A model generated the notes under the pieces. That model was given only the letters and a program-made list of their open reading frames with translations, was not told the origin of the DNA and did not search any database. The translations under genes and the position numbers were made by a program. 64,000 bases of DNA from Hymenobacter psychrophilus (GTDB lineage Bacteria; Bacteroidota; Bacteroidia; Cytophagales; Hymenobacteraceae): contig NZ_FNOV01000004.1 in the NCBI RefSeq assembly GCF_900107135.1, positions 62,001-126,000 of the forward strand, read 5' to 3'. Positions 24,550-33,570 of the stretch are shown here, in pieces (within the stretch, counting starts at the first letter, position 1; each line of letters opens with the position of its first letter).

Positions 24550-26870
24550 CACTCACCGACGAAAGCCTGGCCGGGCAGCCCGTTACGCTCACCAACTGCG
24601 ACCGGGAGCCCATTCATATACCCGGGGCCATCCAGCCCTACGGCCTGCTGCTTTGCCTGGCGCCCGACACCCACCGCATTGTGCAGGCCAGCGCCAACAC
24701 TGCCGCGCTGCTGGCCCTGCCGGCCGAAACCCTGCTGGGGCGGGGGCTCGACTGCCTGTTTGCCGGGCCCCGCCAGGCCGAGGTAGCGACCTGGCTGCCC
24801 ACCCTGCGCGAGCAGCCCAAGCTGCTGGGCGTGCGCCTCGACGCGCTGCCCGGGCAGCCTTTCTTCAAGCTTATCGGCCATCAGTTTGATAACCTGCTGT
24901 GGCTGGAGCTGGAGTCCGTGGCCGAACCGGAGGCCGCCAGGCCGCTGAATTTGCCCTCGCTCAACGACGCGCTGGCCGAGCTGCTGGCCGCCGAGTCGGT
25001 GGCCGACTTCTGCCAGGCCGCCGTGCGCCAGGTACGCGACCTGACGGGCTTCGACCGGGTGATGACCTACCGTTTCGGGGCCGACGGCAGCGGCGAGGTA
25101 GTGGCCGAAGCGGCCCGCGCCGACCTCGAACCGTTTCTGGGGCTGCGCTACCCGGCCACCGACATTCCGCAGCAGGCCCGGGCCATGTACCTCAAAAACT
25201 GGCTCCGCTTTATTCCCGACGTCGATTACGTGCCCGTGCCGCTGGTTCCGGCGTTCAACCCCTTGAGCGCCCGCCCGCCCGATATGACGTACTCGGTGCT
25301 GCGGAGCGTGTCGCCCATCCACCTCGAATACCTCAGAAATATGGGCGTGGCGGCTACCATGGCCATTTCCGTAATTCGTGACGGGGAGCTGTGGGGGCTT
25401 ATTGTGTGCCACCACGCTACGCCCCGGCTCGTGAGCTACGAGCTGCGTGACCTGTGCCTGTTTCTGGGTAAGACGTTTTCGGCCCTGCTGCGCGGCAAGG
25501 AACAGGCCGACGATTACGCCTCCCAGCTGCGGCTGCGCGAGCACCAGGTCCACTTGTTCGGGCTGCTGGCCGAAGCTGCCGACTTCCGCGAGGCCCTTTA
25601 CGACCACCTGCCGGCCGTGCAGGCCGTGTTCGACTGCGGCGGGCTGCTGGTGCGCTTCGATGGCGAGCTGCGCACCGTTGGCAGCGTGCCCGAACCCGCC
25701 CAGGTAACCGCATTGCTGGACTGGCTGCACCACGAAGCCCCTGCCACCGCCGACGTATTTGCCACTAATTCCTACGTCCGTCACCGGCCGGCCGGGGTGG
25801 CGGCCCGCGCTACGGCCAGCGGCCTGCTGGCCATCTGCCTCGACCCCACGGCCGGCGACTATATTGTGTGGCTGCGCCCCGAGCTGCTACAAACCGTAAC
25901 CTGGGCCGGCCGCCAGCAAAAGGCCGAGGAACTGCGCGACGGGCAGGTGTTTCTTTCGCCCCGGCAGTCGTTTGAGGCCTGGAGCCAAGCCGTGGAAAAC
26001 ACCGCCACCCCCTGGAAACCCATCGAGCTGGAGGCCGCCCGCGAAATCCGGCTGCGCATTGCCGATATCCGCCTGCGCCAGCTTGGCGAGGTGCAGGCCC
26101 GCGCGCGGGCCCTGAACGCCCTCAATGCCGAGCTTGCCCGCAGCAACAACGACCTCGACTCCTTCGCCTACGTGGCCTCGCACGATTTGAAGGAGCCGTT
26201 GCGCGGTATTCATAACTACTCCATTTTCCTGCTTGAAGATTACGCCGACCAGCTCGATGCCGAAGGCGTGAATAAGCTGCAGACGCTGGTGCGCCTGAGC
26301 CAGCGCATGGAGGCCCTGATTGAGTCGCTGCTGCGCATTTCGCGGGTGGGCCGCCTGGAGCCCGAATTGCAGGCCGTGGACGTGAATCAGGTGGTGGCCG
26401 AAGTGCTCGACCTGCTGCACCCGCGCCTGACCGAAACCGGCACTACCGTAAGCGTACCAGTGGCCCTGCCCATGGTACAAGCCGACCCGGTGCGCCTGGG
26501 GGAGGTATTCAATAATCTGATAACGAACGCCATGCGCTACAACGACCAGCCGCACAAGGCCGTGAGCATTCTGGCAATGCCGGCGGGCAGCGTGGTCGGC
26601 CCGCAGGGTCCCATCGACCCGGCCCGCTACCAGGTGCTGGCCGTGCGCGACAATGGTATTGGTATCGAGGCCCGCCACTTTGAGAATATCTTCAAGCTGT
26701 TTAAGCGTCTGCATGGGCAGGATAAGTACGAGGGCGGCACCGGCGCCGGGCTGGCCATCGTCCGGAAAATGATTGAGAGCCTGGGTGGTCAGGTATGGCC
26801 CGAGTCAACCCCGGGCCAGGGTACCACGTTCTACTTTACTATCCCCACCTTCACGCCCCCTGCCCCATGA
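24531..26870 (+). CDS. bphP: Bacteriophytochrome histidine kinase (PAS-GAF-PHY-HK)
   Basis: The 779-residue red/far-red light sensor kinase carries biliverdin on Cys23 in the stretch TLTNCDREPIHIPGAIQPYG. It has a PAS domain (about 25-115), a GAF domain (about 140-310) with LGLRYPATDIPQQARAMYL, and a PHY domain whose tongue shows PRQSFEAW (about 477). A HisKA domain has the phosphoacceptor His in YVASHDLKEPLRG (about 551), and an ATPase domain shows NNLITNAMRYND, VRDNGIGIEARHF and GTGAGLAIVRKM. No membrane span is present, so it is cytosolic. One small difference is IQPYG where many relatives have IQPHG. It overlaps bphO upstream and the response-regulator gene downstream (ATGA). Confidence 0.96.
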   Translation: MDRTGLTLTDESLAGQPVTLTNCDREPIHIPGAIQPYGLLLCLAPDTHRIVQASANTAALLALPAETLLGRGLDCLFAGPRQAEVATWLPTLREQPKLLGVRLDALPGQPFFKLIGHQFDNLLWLELESVAEPEAARPLNLPSLNDALAELLAAESVADFCQAAVRQVRDLTGFDRVMTYRFGADGSGEVVAEAARADLEPFLGLRYPATDIPQQARAMYLKNWLRFIPDVDYVPVPLVPAFNPLSARPPDMTYSVLRSVSPIHLEYLRNMGVAATMAISVIRDGELWGLIVCHHATPRLVSYELRDLCLFLGKTFSALLRGKEQADDYASQLRLREHQVHLFGLLAEAADFREALYDHLPAVQAVFDCGGLLVRFDGELRTVGSVPEPAQVTALLDWLHHEAPATADVFATNSYVRHRPAGVAARATASGLLAICLDPTAGDYIVWLRPELLQTVTWAGRQQKAEELRDGQVFLSPRQSFEAWSQAVENTATPWKPIELEAAREIRLRIADIRLRQLGEVQARARALNALNAELARSNNDLDSFAYVASHDLKEPLRGIHNYSIFLLEDYADQLDAEGVNKLQTLVRLSQRMEALIESLLRISRVGRLEPELQAVDVNQVVAEVLDLLHPRLTETGTTVSVPVALPMVQADPVRLGEVFNNLITNAMRYNDQPHKAVSILAMPAGSVVGPQGPIDPARYQVLAVRDNGIGIEARHFENIFKLFKRLHGQDKYEGGTGAGLAIVRKMIESLGGQVWPESTPGQGTTFYFTIPTFTPPAP

Positions 26871-27310
26871 TTGCTGCTCCTCTAAAACCCGTGCTGGTTG
26901 TGGAAGATAGCCTGGAAGACTTTACGGCCCTGGGCCGCGCCTTCCGCAAGCACGCGCTGCAAAATCCGGTGCTGCGGTGCGAAGACGGCGACCAGGCCCT
27001 CGACTACCTGCTCGGCTACGGCCACCGCGCCCCCTGGCCTTCGGTGTTGCCCGCCCTGATTCTGCTCGATCTGAATATGCCCGGTACCGACGGCCGCGCC
27101 GTGCTCGATCAGGCCAAGCACGACCCCCAGCTAAGCTCCATCCCGATTGTAGTGTTCAGCTCCTCGGCCAATGCCCGCGATATTGAAGACTGTTATCGGC
27201 TGGGGGCCAACAGCTACGTAACCAAACCCATCGGCTACGGTGCGCTGGAAGAGAAAGTGCAGCAAATTGTGCGCTATTGGCTGAGCACGGTGGAACTGCC
27301 CGTAAACTGA
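26867..27310 (+). CDS. Single-domain response regulator (Rcp-type) for the phytochrome
   Basis: The 147-residue protein is a lone receiver domain with the acidic pair in VLVVEDSLEDFTAL, the phosphorylatable Asp68 in LILLDLNMPGTDG, the Ser/Thr position in VVFSSSA and the Lys in VTKPIGYGALEE. It has no output domain, like the Rcp1 partners of cyanobacterial phytochromes. Its ATG overlaps the phytochrome TGA (ATGA), implying translational coupling and direct phosphotransfer. The longer upstream frame lies inside the kinase gene and is rejected. Confidence 0.94.
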   Translation: MIAAPLKPVLVVEDSLEDFTALGRAFRKHALQNPVLRCEDGDQALDYLLGYGHRAPWPSVLPALILLDLNMPGTDGRAVLDQAKHDPQLSSIPIVVFSSSANARDIEDCYRLGANSYVTKPIGYGALEEKVQQIVRYWLSTVELPVN

Positions 27311-27339
27311 TTTGGCCCCCTGACGCTAGCCCCGCGCCC

Positions 27340-28533
27340 GTGAAAAAGATCTTATTGGCCGACGACAACGAACCCGACCGGGTACTTTACCGCCGCTTTC
27401 TGGGTCGGCAGATGGGCTTTCAGCGCCTGGAATTTCACGAAGCTACTTCGGGCCAGCAGGCCGTGGAGCAGTTTACCCGGTTGCGGCCCGACTGTGTGCT
27501 GCTCGATTACCACCTGCAGGATATGGATGGGCTGGAGGTGCTCGAACAGTTCCGCCGACTGGTGCCAGCCGAGGGCCTGTGCGTGGTAATGATAACGGGC
27601 AGCGGCAACGAAAAACTAGCCGTGCGGGCGCTGCAAAGCGGCGCGCTCGACTACCTGATGAAGGGGCAGTTCGACCAAGAACTGCTGACCAAAACGGTAA
27701 CTCATGCCATCGAAAAAAATGAGTGGCGCCAGTACCAGGCCCGCTACCATACCGAGGTGGAAACCGTTAACCAGGCCCTGCGGACCTCCCTGGCCGAGCT
27801 GACCGAAACCCGCCAGCTGCTGCAGGCCCGCAACCAGCAGTTGGCCCGCACCAACGCCGACCTCGACAACTTTGTATACGCCGCCTCCCACGATTTGCGC
27901 CAGCCGGTACACAATCTGGCGGGCCTATTTGAGGAGTTGCGCCGCTCGGCAACTTTCGCCGACCCCGACGAGGCGCAGCTGCTGGGCTTGATTGACAGTT
28001 CGCTGCAGGCCCTGACCACCACCATCGACGACCTGGCCATTGTGGTGCAGGAACAGCGCCGCGCCGAACCCACGGCCACCGAACAGGTGCTGTTCCAGGA
28101 AATCGTGGATGATGTGTGCCAGGCCCTGCGGCCCCAGATCCTGGAAAGCCGGGCCCGCATCAGTACCGAGTTTGGGGCCCTGCCCACGCTGCTCTACAGC
28201 CGGGTGAACCTGCGTACCGTGCTGCTCAATCTGGTGTCCAACGCCCTCAAATACCGTCACCCCAGCCGCGCCCCACACATCATCGTCCGCACCAGCCAGC
28301 CCCAGGGCCGGGCCCTGCTCGAAGTGCAGGACAACGGCCGGGGCTTCGATCTGGCGCGCCACGGCTCCGAACTGTTCCAGCTCTTCCGCCGCTTCCACCC
28401 CGATGTGCAGAACGGTACCGGCGTAGGCCTGTTCCTCGTCAACCGGCTGGTACAAACCGCCGGCGGCCACATCGAAGTCGAAAGCCAACCTGACGAAGGC
28501 AGCACGTTCAAGGTATTTCTGGCGGAGGAGTAG
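27340..28533 (+). CDS. Receiver-histidine kinase hybrid, cytosolic
   Basis: From the GTG at 27340 the 397-residue protein has an N-terminal receiver domain (KILLADDNEPDR, phosphoacceptor Asp56 in LLDYHLQDMDG, Lys in DYLMKGQFDQ). A coiled-coil linker follows (about 140-175, LTETRQLLQARNQQLARTNA). Next is a HisKA domain with His184 in YAASHDLRQPVHN and an ATPase domain (NLVSNALKYRH, VQDNGRGFD, GTGVGLFLVNRLV). It has no sensor or membrane segment, so it is best read as a second relay step driven by the phytochrome or its response regulator. The REC-first order is less usual than HK-REC hybrids. The start is uncertain: an upstream TTG at 27277 would overlap the preceding gene, while the GTG gives the natural receiver start. 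Confidence 0.88.
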   Translation: MKKILLADDNEPDRVLYRRFLGRQMGFQRLEFHEATSGQQAVEQFTRLRPDCVLLDYHLQDMDGLEVLEQFRRLVPAEGLCVVMITGSGNEKLAVRALQSGALDYLMKGQFDQELLTKTVTHAIEKNEWRQYQARYHTEVETVNQALRTSLAELTETRQLLQARNQQLARTNADLDNFVYAASHDLRQPVHNLAGLFEELRRSATFADPDEAQLLGLIDSSLQALTTTIDDLAIVVQEQRRAEPTATEQVLFQEIVDDVCQALRPQILESRARISTEFGALPTLLYSRVNLRTVLLNLVSNALKYRHPSRAPHIIVRTSQPQGRALLEVQDNGRGFDLARHGSELFQLFRRFHPDVQNGTGVGLFLVNRLVQTAGGHIEVESQPDEGSTFKVFLAEE

Positions 28534-28550
28534 GCCAACCGAAAAAAGGA

Positions 28551-28601
28551 AACGTCATTCAGCGCATGCTGCGCTTAGAGCAGCATGCGCTGAATGGCGT
28601 T
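28551..28601. repeat. Inverted repeat, family 1-like (AACGTCATTCAGCGCATGC arms)
   Basis: Arms 28551-28572 and 28580-28601 differ at one position and enclose a 7-base loop. The element separates the convergent kinase and serS genes and is a likely bidirectional transcript end. A sister element with similar arms lies at 37.5 kb. Confidence 0.75.
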
Positions 28602-28632
28602 CTTCTAATTACTCCGTCACCGAATCACCCTA

Positions 28633-29910
28633 CTACTCAATCGACTCAAACCCGCAGTACGAGTGCAGCACCTGGGGCAGGCGGATGCCTTCGGACGTCT
28701 GGTTGTTTTCGAGCAGGGCAGCCACGATGCGGGGCAGGGCCAGGGCCGAGCCGTTGAGCGTGTGCAGTAGCTGGGTTTTGCCACCAGCCTCGGGGCGGTA
28801 ACGGAGCTTGAGGCGGTTGGCCTGGTAGGTTTCGAAGTTGGAAGCCGAACTGACTTCCAGCCAGCGCTGCTGGGCCGCGCTCCACACCTCCAGATCGAAG
28901 GTGAGGGCCGAGGTGAAGCCCATGTCGCCGCCGCAGAGGCGCAGTACGCGGTAGGGTAGCTCCAGTTTCTGCAGCAGGCTTTCGATGTGCGCCACCATCA
29001 CCTCTAGGGCCGCGTAGCTGTTTTCGGGCTGCGTGATGTGCACGATTTCCACCTTATCAAACTGGTGCAGGCGGTTGAGGCCCCGCACGTGCGCGCCCCA
29101 CGAGCCGGCCTCGCGGCGGAAGCAGGGCGTGTAGCCGGTGTTGCGGATAGGCAGCCGCTCGGTGGCAATAATGTCGTCGCGGTAGAGGTTGGTAATGGGC
29201 ACCTCAGCCGTCGGAATCAGGTACAGGTCGTCGGCGGTGGCGTGGTACATCTGGCCCTCCTTATCGGGCAGGTTGCCGGTGCCGTAGCCGCTGGCCTCGT
29301 TCACTAGAATTGGAACCTGCACTTCGGTGTAGCCAGCGGCACGAGCTTCGTCCAAGAAAAAGTTGATGAGCGCCCGCTGTAGCCGCGCACCTTTATCCTT
29401 GTACACCGGGAAGCCGGCGCCGGTAATTTTGTTGCCCAGCGCGAAGTCGATAATGTCGTACTGCTCAATCAGGTCCCAGTGGGGCTTGGCGTCGGCGGCC
29501 AGCTCGGGCTTGGTGCCCCACTCGCGCACTACCTCGTTGTCGTCGGCTCCGCGGCCTTCTGGCACGCTCTCGTGGGGCAGGTTTGGTAGCTTGTAGAGCA
29601 GCTGCTGGAGCTGCTTTTCGGTGTTGGCCAGCTCGTCGGAGTGCGTTTTGGTTTGCTGCTTCAGCTCGCCAGTGCGGACTTTGAGGGCTTCAGCCTCGGC
29701 TTTCTGGCCTGTTTTCATCAGGCCGCCAATCTGGCGGGCCAGCTCGTTGGCTTCAGCCTGGGCTTGGTCGTGGCCGGTCTGTAGCTCGCGGCGGCGCTGG
29801 TCGAGGTCGAGCACAGCCTGCACGTCGGCCTCGGCAGTGGGGTAGTGGCGCTTGGCCAGGGCGGCCAGTACGGCGGCGGTATTTTCTTTCAGGACGGCAA
29901 CTTGCAGCAT
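28633..29910 (-). CDS. serS: Seryl-tRNA synthetase
   Basis: The 425-residue class II synthetase charges tRNA-Ser. An N-terminal antiparallel coiled coil (about residues 25-100, rich in Gln, Glu and Lys) would contact the long variable arm of the tRNA. Class II motifs are visible: motif 2 in GYTPCFRREAGSWGAHVRGL, the serine pocket region VLRLCGGDMGFTSALTFDLE, and motif 3 in LNGSALALPRIVAALLENNQ. The start at 29910 (MLQVAVLKENTAAVLAALAK) is the standard SerS start; the frame extended to 30249 is low-complexity and rejected. It is monocistronic, convergent with the phytochrome operon. Confidence 0.96.
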   Translation of the reverse strand: MLQVAVLKENTAAVLAALAKRHYPTAEADVQAVLDLDQRRRELQTGHDQAQAEANELARQIGGLMKTGQKAEAEALKVRTGELKQQTKTHSDELANTEKQLQQLLYKLPNLPHESVPEGRGADDNEVVREWGTKPELAADAKPHWDLIEQYDIIDFALGNKITGAGFPVYKDKGARLQRALINFFLDEARAAGYTEVQVPILVNEASGYGTGNLPDKEGQMYHATADDLYLIPTAEVPITNLYRDDIIATERLPIRNTGYTPCFRREAGSWGAHVRGLNRLHQFDKVEIVHITQPENSYAALEVMVAHIESLLQKLELPYRVLRLCGGDMGFTSALTFDLEVWSAAQQRWLEVSSASNFETYQANRLKLRYRPEAGGKTQLLHTLNGSALALPRIVAALLENNQTSEGIRLPQVLHSYCGFESIE

Positions 29911-30473
29911 ATCGGCGGGGCAGAAAAGGCAGATTCGGAAGCCCAAAAATAGCCGTTTGATTTCGGCCGCCAAGCACCGGCTGTTTCCGGGTCGCCAAAC
30001 TGGCCCCCGCCCGCCCCGGGAACCCGGCAAGCCGCTGCCTTCGTTACCCTGACAACCGGCTCGCGGTAGCGGCTCACGGCATCCTTTTAGAGCCGTCGGC
30101 CGTATGCGTCGGTAGCGGGTTGCCACACGGCTGGTCGCTGGCTTTTTCGGGGCTGCTTCTCCCTGCGTCGTGGCCGTGGGGCCACCTGTACAAGGCTGAG
30201 TGGCCGGATTGAAACCCGATTTGGCAGTTCCCGCATATTCCGTTAACATTGCACATACAAGTCGGCTTTAGCTGGCGGGCCCGTTAGCTGTTTTATTCTT
30301 TACGCCCCGCCCGTCTTCGCCCCGCGCCAGCCGGTTTCACTTACCCCATTTCCTGCTTTTCCCTGCATCAGGCCCCGCACCGCGGTTGCTGCTGATGTCC
30401 GGAATGCCCCTTACCCCATCTGTGTGGGGTGCGCGCGGCCCCGAACCCCCTTTTTTGCCCCCCCCATCAGTAT
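29911..30473. other. Divergent intergenic region between serS and rho
   Basis: This region of about 560 bases must carry promoters for two essential genes. It is GC-rich and pyrimidine-rich towards rho (runs of C and T near 30450-30467). I could not identify a convincing TAnnTTTG box, a riboswitch or a hairpin leader in it, although the length leaves room for rho autoregulation. Confidence 0.5.
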
Positions 30474-32654
30474 ATGTACACCATCGACGAGCTAAAGGAC
30501 CGTTTGTTGTCCGAGTTGAAGGAAATTGCCGAAACCATTCAGGTGGGCAATTTCAAAAAGCTAAGCAAGCAGGACCTTATTTACAAGATTTTAGATCACC
30601 AGGCCAAGGGCCCCGCGCCCAAACCCGCGCCGCGGGCCGCCGCCGAAGCAGCCCCCGAAACGGCGGAGGTAGCACCCCAGAAGCCGGCGGCCCGCGCCCC
30701 CAAAGAAGCCGCTGCTAAAAAGCCCGCCGCCCGCCCGGCCGCCAGCCGCACGAAAGCCGCTGCCGCCGCCGCCGCCGCCGAGCAGGCTCCTATCGAAACC
30801 GCACCCGCCGAGAAGCTGGCCCCCGAGCCCGAGGCGGCTCCTGAAGCCAACGCTCCGGTCGTGCCGGTTTCCTCGCCTACTTTCGACGACGTAACGCTAC
30901 CCGCCGCGTCTGCCGAATCGGCCATCACCACTACCGACGGCCCCGCTGGTGCCGACCGCCCGGTTAAGCTCTACCAGCGTCCCGAGCGCCGTACGCGCAC
31001 CGACCGCGCCGGTCGTCCTATTGCCGCTTCCGATATTTCCCTGGTCGATGCGGCACTGACCGACGTGGCGCTTTCCGACGACATGGCCGAAAGCGCTGCT
31101 CCCACCGAGGCAGCCCGCGAGATGACCGACGCTGCCCGCAACGGCCGCTCCGACCAGCCCCGCAACTTCCGCGACGACCGCCTCGAAAACGCTGGCCGGG
31201 ATGGCCGCGAAAATCGTGATGGTCGGGAGAATCGCAACGACCGCGAAAACCGCAACGACCAGCCCCGCAACGATCAGCCACGCGAAGGCCGCCAGCGCGA
31301 CGGCAACCGCCCCGATAGCCGCGAGCAGCGGGAGCAGCGCCGCGGAGAGCGGTTTGCTGCCCGCGAGCTGGCCCGCCAGCAGCGTCTGGCCGAGCGCCAG
31401 AATGGCGGCGCCGAGGCCGGCCGCTCAGATTCGGGCCGGCAGGAGCAACGCCAGGACCGCCAGGACCAGCCGCGTAACGACCGGCAGGACCAGCAGCAGC
31501 GCGGCAACGAGCAGCGTGGCAATAAGCTGCCGGAAATGGACCTCGTAATTCCCGGCGACGGTACGCTGGAAATGATGCCCGACGGCGGCTACGGCTTCCT
31601 GCGGAGCCCGTTCTACAACTACCTGACTTCGCCCGACGACATTTACGTGTCGCCGCAGCAGGTCAAGCAGTTCGCCCTCAAGGCCGGCGACTCGGTGAAG
31701 GCCACTATCCGCCCGCCCCGCGAAGGCGAGAAGTATTTTGCCCTGGTAGGCGTGGAAAGCGTAAACGGCCGCTCGGTAGAAGAGGCCCGCGACCGAATTC
31801 CGTTCACCAACCTCACGCCTCTCTTCGCCGAGGAACGCCTCAAGCTCACCACCAAGCCGACCCAGTACAGCACCCGGATTCTCGACCTGTTCGCCCCCAT
31901 CGGCAAGGGCCAGCGGGGCCTGATTGTAGCCCAGCCCAAAACCGGCAAAACGGTGCTGCTCCAGGAAATTGCCAACGCCATTTCGGAAAATCACCCCGAG
32001 GTGTACCTGATGATTCTGCTCATTGATGAGCGCCCGGAAGAAGTAACCGATATGGCCCGCACCGTAAAGGCCGAAGTGCTCAGTTCGACCTTCGACGAAA
32101 CGGCCGACCGCCACGTAAAAATTGCCACCATCGCGCTGGAGAAGGCCAAGCGCCTCGTCGAGTGCGGCCACGATGTGGTGATTCTGCTCGACTCGATTAC
32201 CCGCCTGGCCCGCGCCTACAACGCCGTGCAGCCCGCTTCGGGCAAAATCCTTTCGGGGGGTGTCGATGCCAACGCCCTGCACAAGCCCAAGCGCTTCTTC
32301 GGCGCGGCCCGCAACGTGGAGGACGGCGGCTCGCTCACTATTATTGCCACGGCCCTCATCGAAACCGGCTCCAAAATGGACGAGGTAATCTTCGAGGAAT
32401 TTAAAGGCACCGGCAACATGGAACTGCAGCTGGACCGCAAGCTGGCCAACAAGCGCATCTTCCCCGCCATCGACGTACCCGCTTCCGGCACCCGCCGCGA
32501 AGACCTGCTCATGAGCAAGGACGAGCTCAACCGCATCTGGGTGCTGCGCAAGTTCATGTCCGACATGACGGCCTCCGAGGCCATGGAGTTCCTGAAAGAC
32601 CGCATGAAAGGCACCAAGGACAACGAAGAGTTCCTGCTGGCCATGAACGGCTAG
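30474..32654 (+). CDS. rho: Transcription termination factor Rho with long disordered insert
   Basis: The 726-residue protein is far longer than the roughly 420 residues of enterobacterial Rho. Residues 1-45 are the Rho N-terminal domain ([20 protein letters not shown]). About 300 residues of low complexity follow, first Ala/Pro/Glu-rich, then Arg/Asn/Asp/Gln-rich (units such as [10 protein letters not shown]). The RNA-binding OB fold (from about 355, [19 protein letters not shown]) and the ATPase come next: Walker A in [12 protein letters not shown], the [12 protein letters not shown] segment, [13 protein letters not shown], and the R-loop region [10 protein letters not shown]. Long disordered inserts are known in Bacteroidota Rho and have been linked to condensate formation in Bacteroides. 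The start at 30474 is chosen as the conserved one. Confidence 0.95.
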   Translation: MYTIDELKDRLLSELKEIAETIQVGNFKKLSKQDLIYKILDHQAKGPAPKPAPRAAAEAAPETAEVAPQKPAARAPKEAAAKKPAARPAASRTKAAAAAAAAEQAPIETAPAEKLAPEPEAAPEANAPVVPVSSPTFDDVTLPAASAESAITTTDGPAGADRPVKLYQRPERRTRTDRAGRPIAASDISLVDAALTDVALSDDMAESAAPTEAAREMTDAARNGRSDQPRNFRDDRLENAGRDGRENRDGRENRNDRENRNDQPRNDQPREGRQRDGNRPDSREQREQRRGERFAARELARQQRLAERQNGGAEAGRSDSGRQEQRQDRQDQPRNDRQDQQQRGNEQRGNKLPEMDLVIPGDGTLEMMPDGGYGFLRSPFYNYLTSPDDIYVSPQQVKQFALKAGDSVKATIRPPREGEKYFALVGVESVNGRSVEEARDRIPFTNLTPLFAEERLKLTTKPTQYSTRILDLFAPIGKGQRGLIVAQPKTGKTVLLQEIANAISENHPEVYLMILLIDERPEEVTDMARTVKAEVLSSTFDETADRHVKIATIALEKAKRLVECGHDVVILLDSITRLARAYNAVQPASGKILSGGVDANALHKPKRFFGAARNVEDGGSLTIIATALIETGSKMDEVIFEEFKGTGNMELQLDRKLANKRIFPAIDVPASGTRREDLLMSKDELNRIWVLRKFMSDMTASEAMEFLKDRMKGTKDNEEFLLAMNG

Positions 32655-32671
32655 TCAACCATGGGTAAAAC

Positions 32672-32718
32672 CACAAAAATGGCCCGTTTCGCGCTGCGCG
32701 AAACGGGCCATTTTTGTG
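32672..32718. terminator. Bidirectional intrinsic terminator between rho and the next gene
   Basis: Perfect 22-bp arms (32672-32693 and 32697-32718) with a 3-base loop carry A5 on one side and T5 on the other, so the hairpin can end transcription in both directions. Confidence 0.88.
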
Positions 32719-32744
32719 ATGGACCAGAACAAAAAGCGCCGAAT

Positions 32745-33476
32745 CTACGGTTGCCGCTTATCCAGCACCTGTTCCAGCACGAAGTCAATCTTCGTTCCAT
32801 CGTAGAAGCGGTAGTGCATTTCGGTGAAGCCGTACTGCGGATGGAAGTAGAAATCGAGGTAGCTCTTGCCCAGCTTACTATGCTCCCCTACTGCCTTAAT
32901 CAGCCAGCAGCCGGGCAAGGATAATGCGCCGTACTGGCGGGTTTCCTGCTTTTCGACCTGGTAGCGGTTGGTGGCTTTCCCATTGAAGGCACCCTGAAAT
33001 AAGAAGACCATTTTGCCTCCCCAACCCAGGCCGGCTACCAATGAATCCTGTTTCACTTCCGGGAATGGCGCCACTTCGGTATAGTTATACTGATTGTCGC
33101 GAATAGGATGGATCCACACTTCCTGCTTATCCTCCTTTGCCCCGGTAGTATAACTTTTGATCCAATTGTAACGCTTCGGCTTATCCGGGCCCTTCGACTC
33201 CGGGTTCAGGCGAACGGAGAAGGTTGCTGAATCTTGCGGTGAATTGTTGAAGATGACCCGAAAAGCAGTCTGAACTTTCTTCTGGGCTATCCACGGCTCC
33301 CCAGAGGGCTGCAATGTTACCCGCTCGCGGCTCAGCGTATCGCCGGTGGGGCTGATAAATACGGCGCGGTAGTGATAGGTGCGGTTGGCATTGAAGATGA
33401 TGAGGCTGTCGGTGGGGCCGGAGCCGGGGGGCGGCAGCGGGGTGGTGAGACTGAGTAAAGCGGCCAGTAAAAACAT
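32745..33476 (-). CDS. Secreted DUF3108-like protein
   Basis: The 243-residue product starts with a hydrophobic segment (MFLLAALLSLTTPLPPPGSG) that looks like a signal peptide. The mature part is beta-rich with IIFNANRTYHYRAVFISPTG, WIHPIRDNQYNYTEV, VAGLGWGGKMVFLFQG and FYFHPQYGFTEMHYRFYDGT. The closing HPxxG-x-x-x-x-Y-FYDG-like block is reminiscent of DUF3108 proteins, which are periplasmic beta-sandwiches of unknown role. It ends against the rho terminator. A small hairpin (33518-33542) lies upstream, between it and the T9SS gene. Confidence 0.6.
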   Translation of the reverse strand: MFLLAALLSLTTPLPPPGSGPTDSLIIFNANRTYHYRAVFISPTGDTLSRERVTLQPSGEPWIAQKKVQTAFRVIFNNSPQDSATFSVRLNPESKGPDKPKRYNWIKSYTTGAKEDKQEVWIHPIRDNQYNYTEVAPFPEVKQDSLVAGLGWGGKMVFLFQGAFNGKATNRYQVEKQETRQYGALSLPGCWLIKAVGEHSKLGKSYLDFYFHPQYGFTEMHYRFYDGTKIDFVLEQVLDKRQP

Positions 33477-33517
33477 CTGAGTAGAATAAAAAGCCGCCTG
33501 CTATGGTGCAAACAGCC

Positions 33518-33542
33518 CGTTGCGCAAAGTACGCAACGGGCC
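33518..33542 (-). terminator. Short hairpin after the T9SS gene's neighbour region
   Basis: CCCGTTGCG and CGCAACGGG form a 9-10 bp stem with a short loop, just downstream of the T9SS gene stop in its direction of transcription. No strong T run follows, so its role as a terminator is tentative. Confidence 0.45.
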
Positions 33543-33570
33543 GATAAGGTGAGCAAATGAGCGGGCGCAG

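Noticed and set aside
24516-25784. Minus-strand open frame (422 residues) across bphP
   Set aside because: It is antisense to the phytochrome sensor domains and has no family character.
28633-30249. serS start at 30249
   Set aside because: The extra 113 residues are low-complexity Pro/Arg/Gly without similarity to SerS; the ATG at 29910 gives the standard N-terminus.
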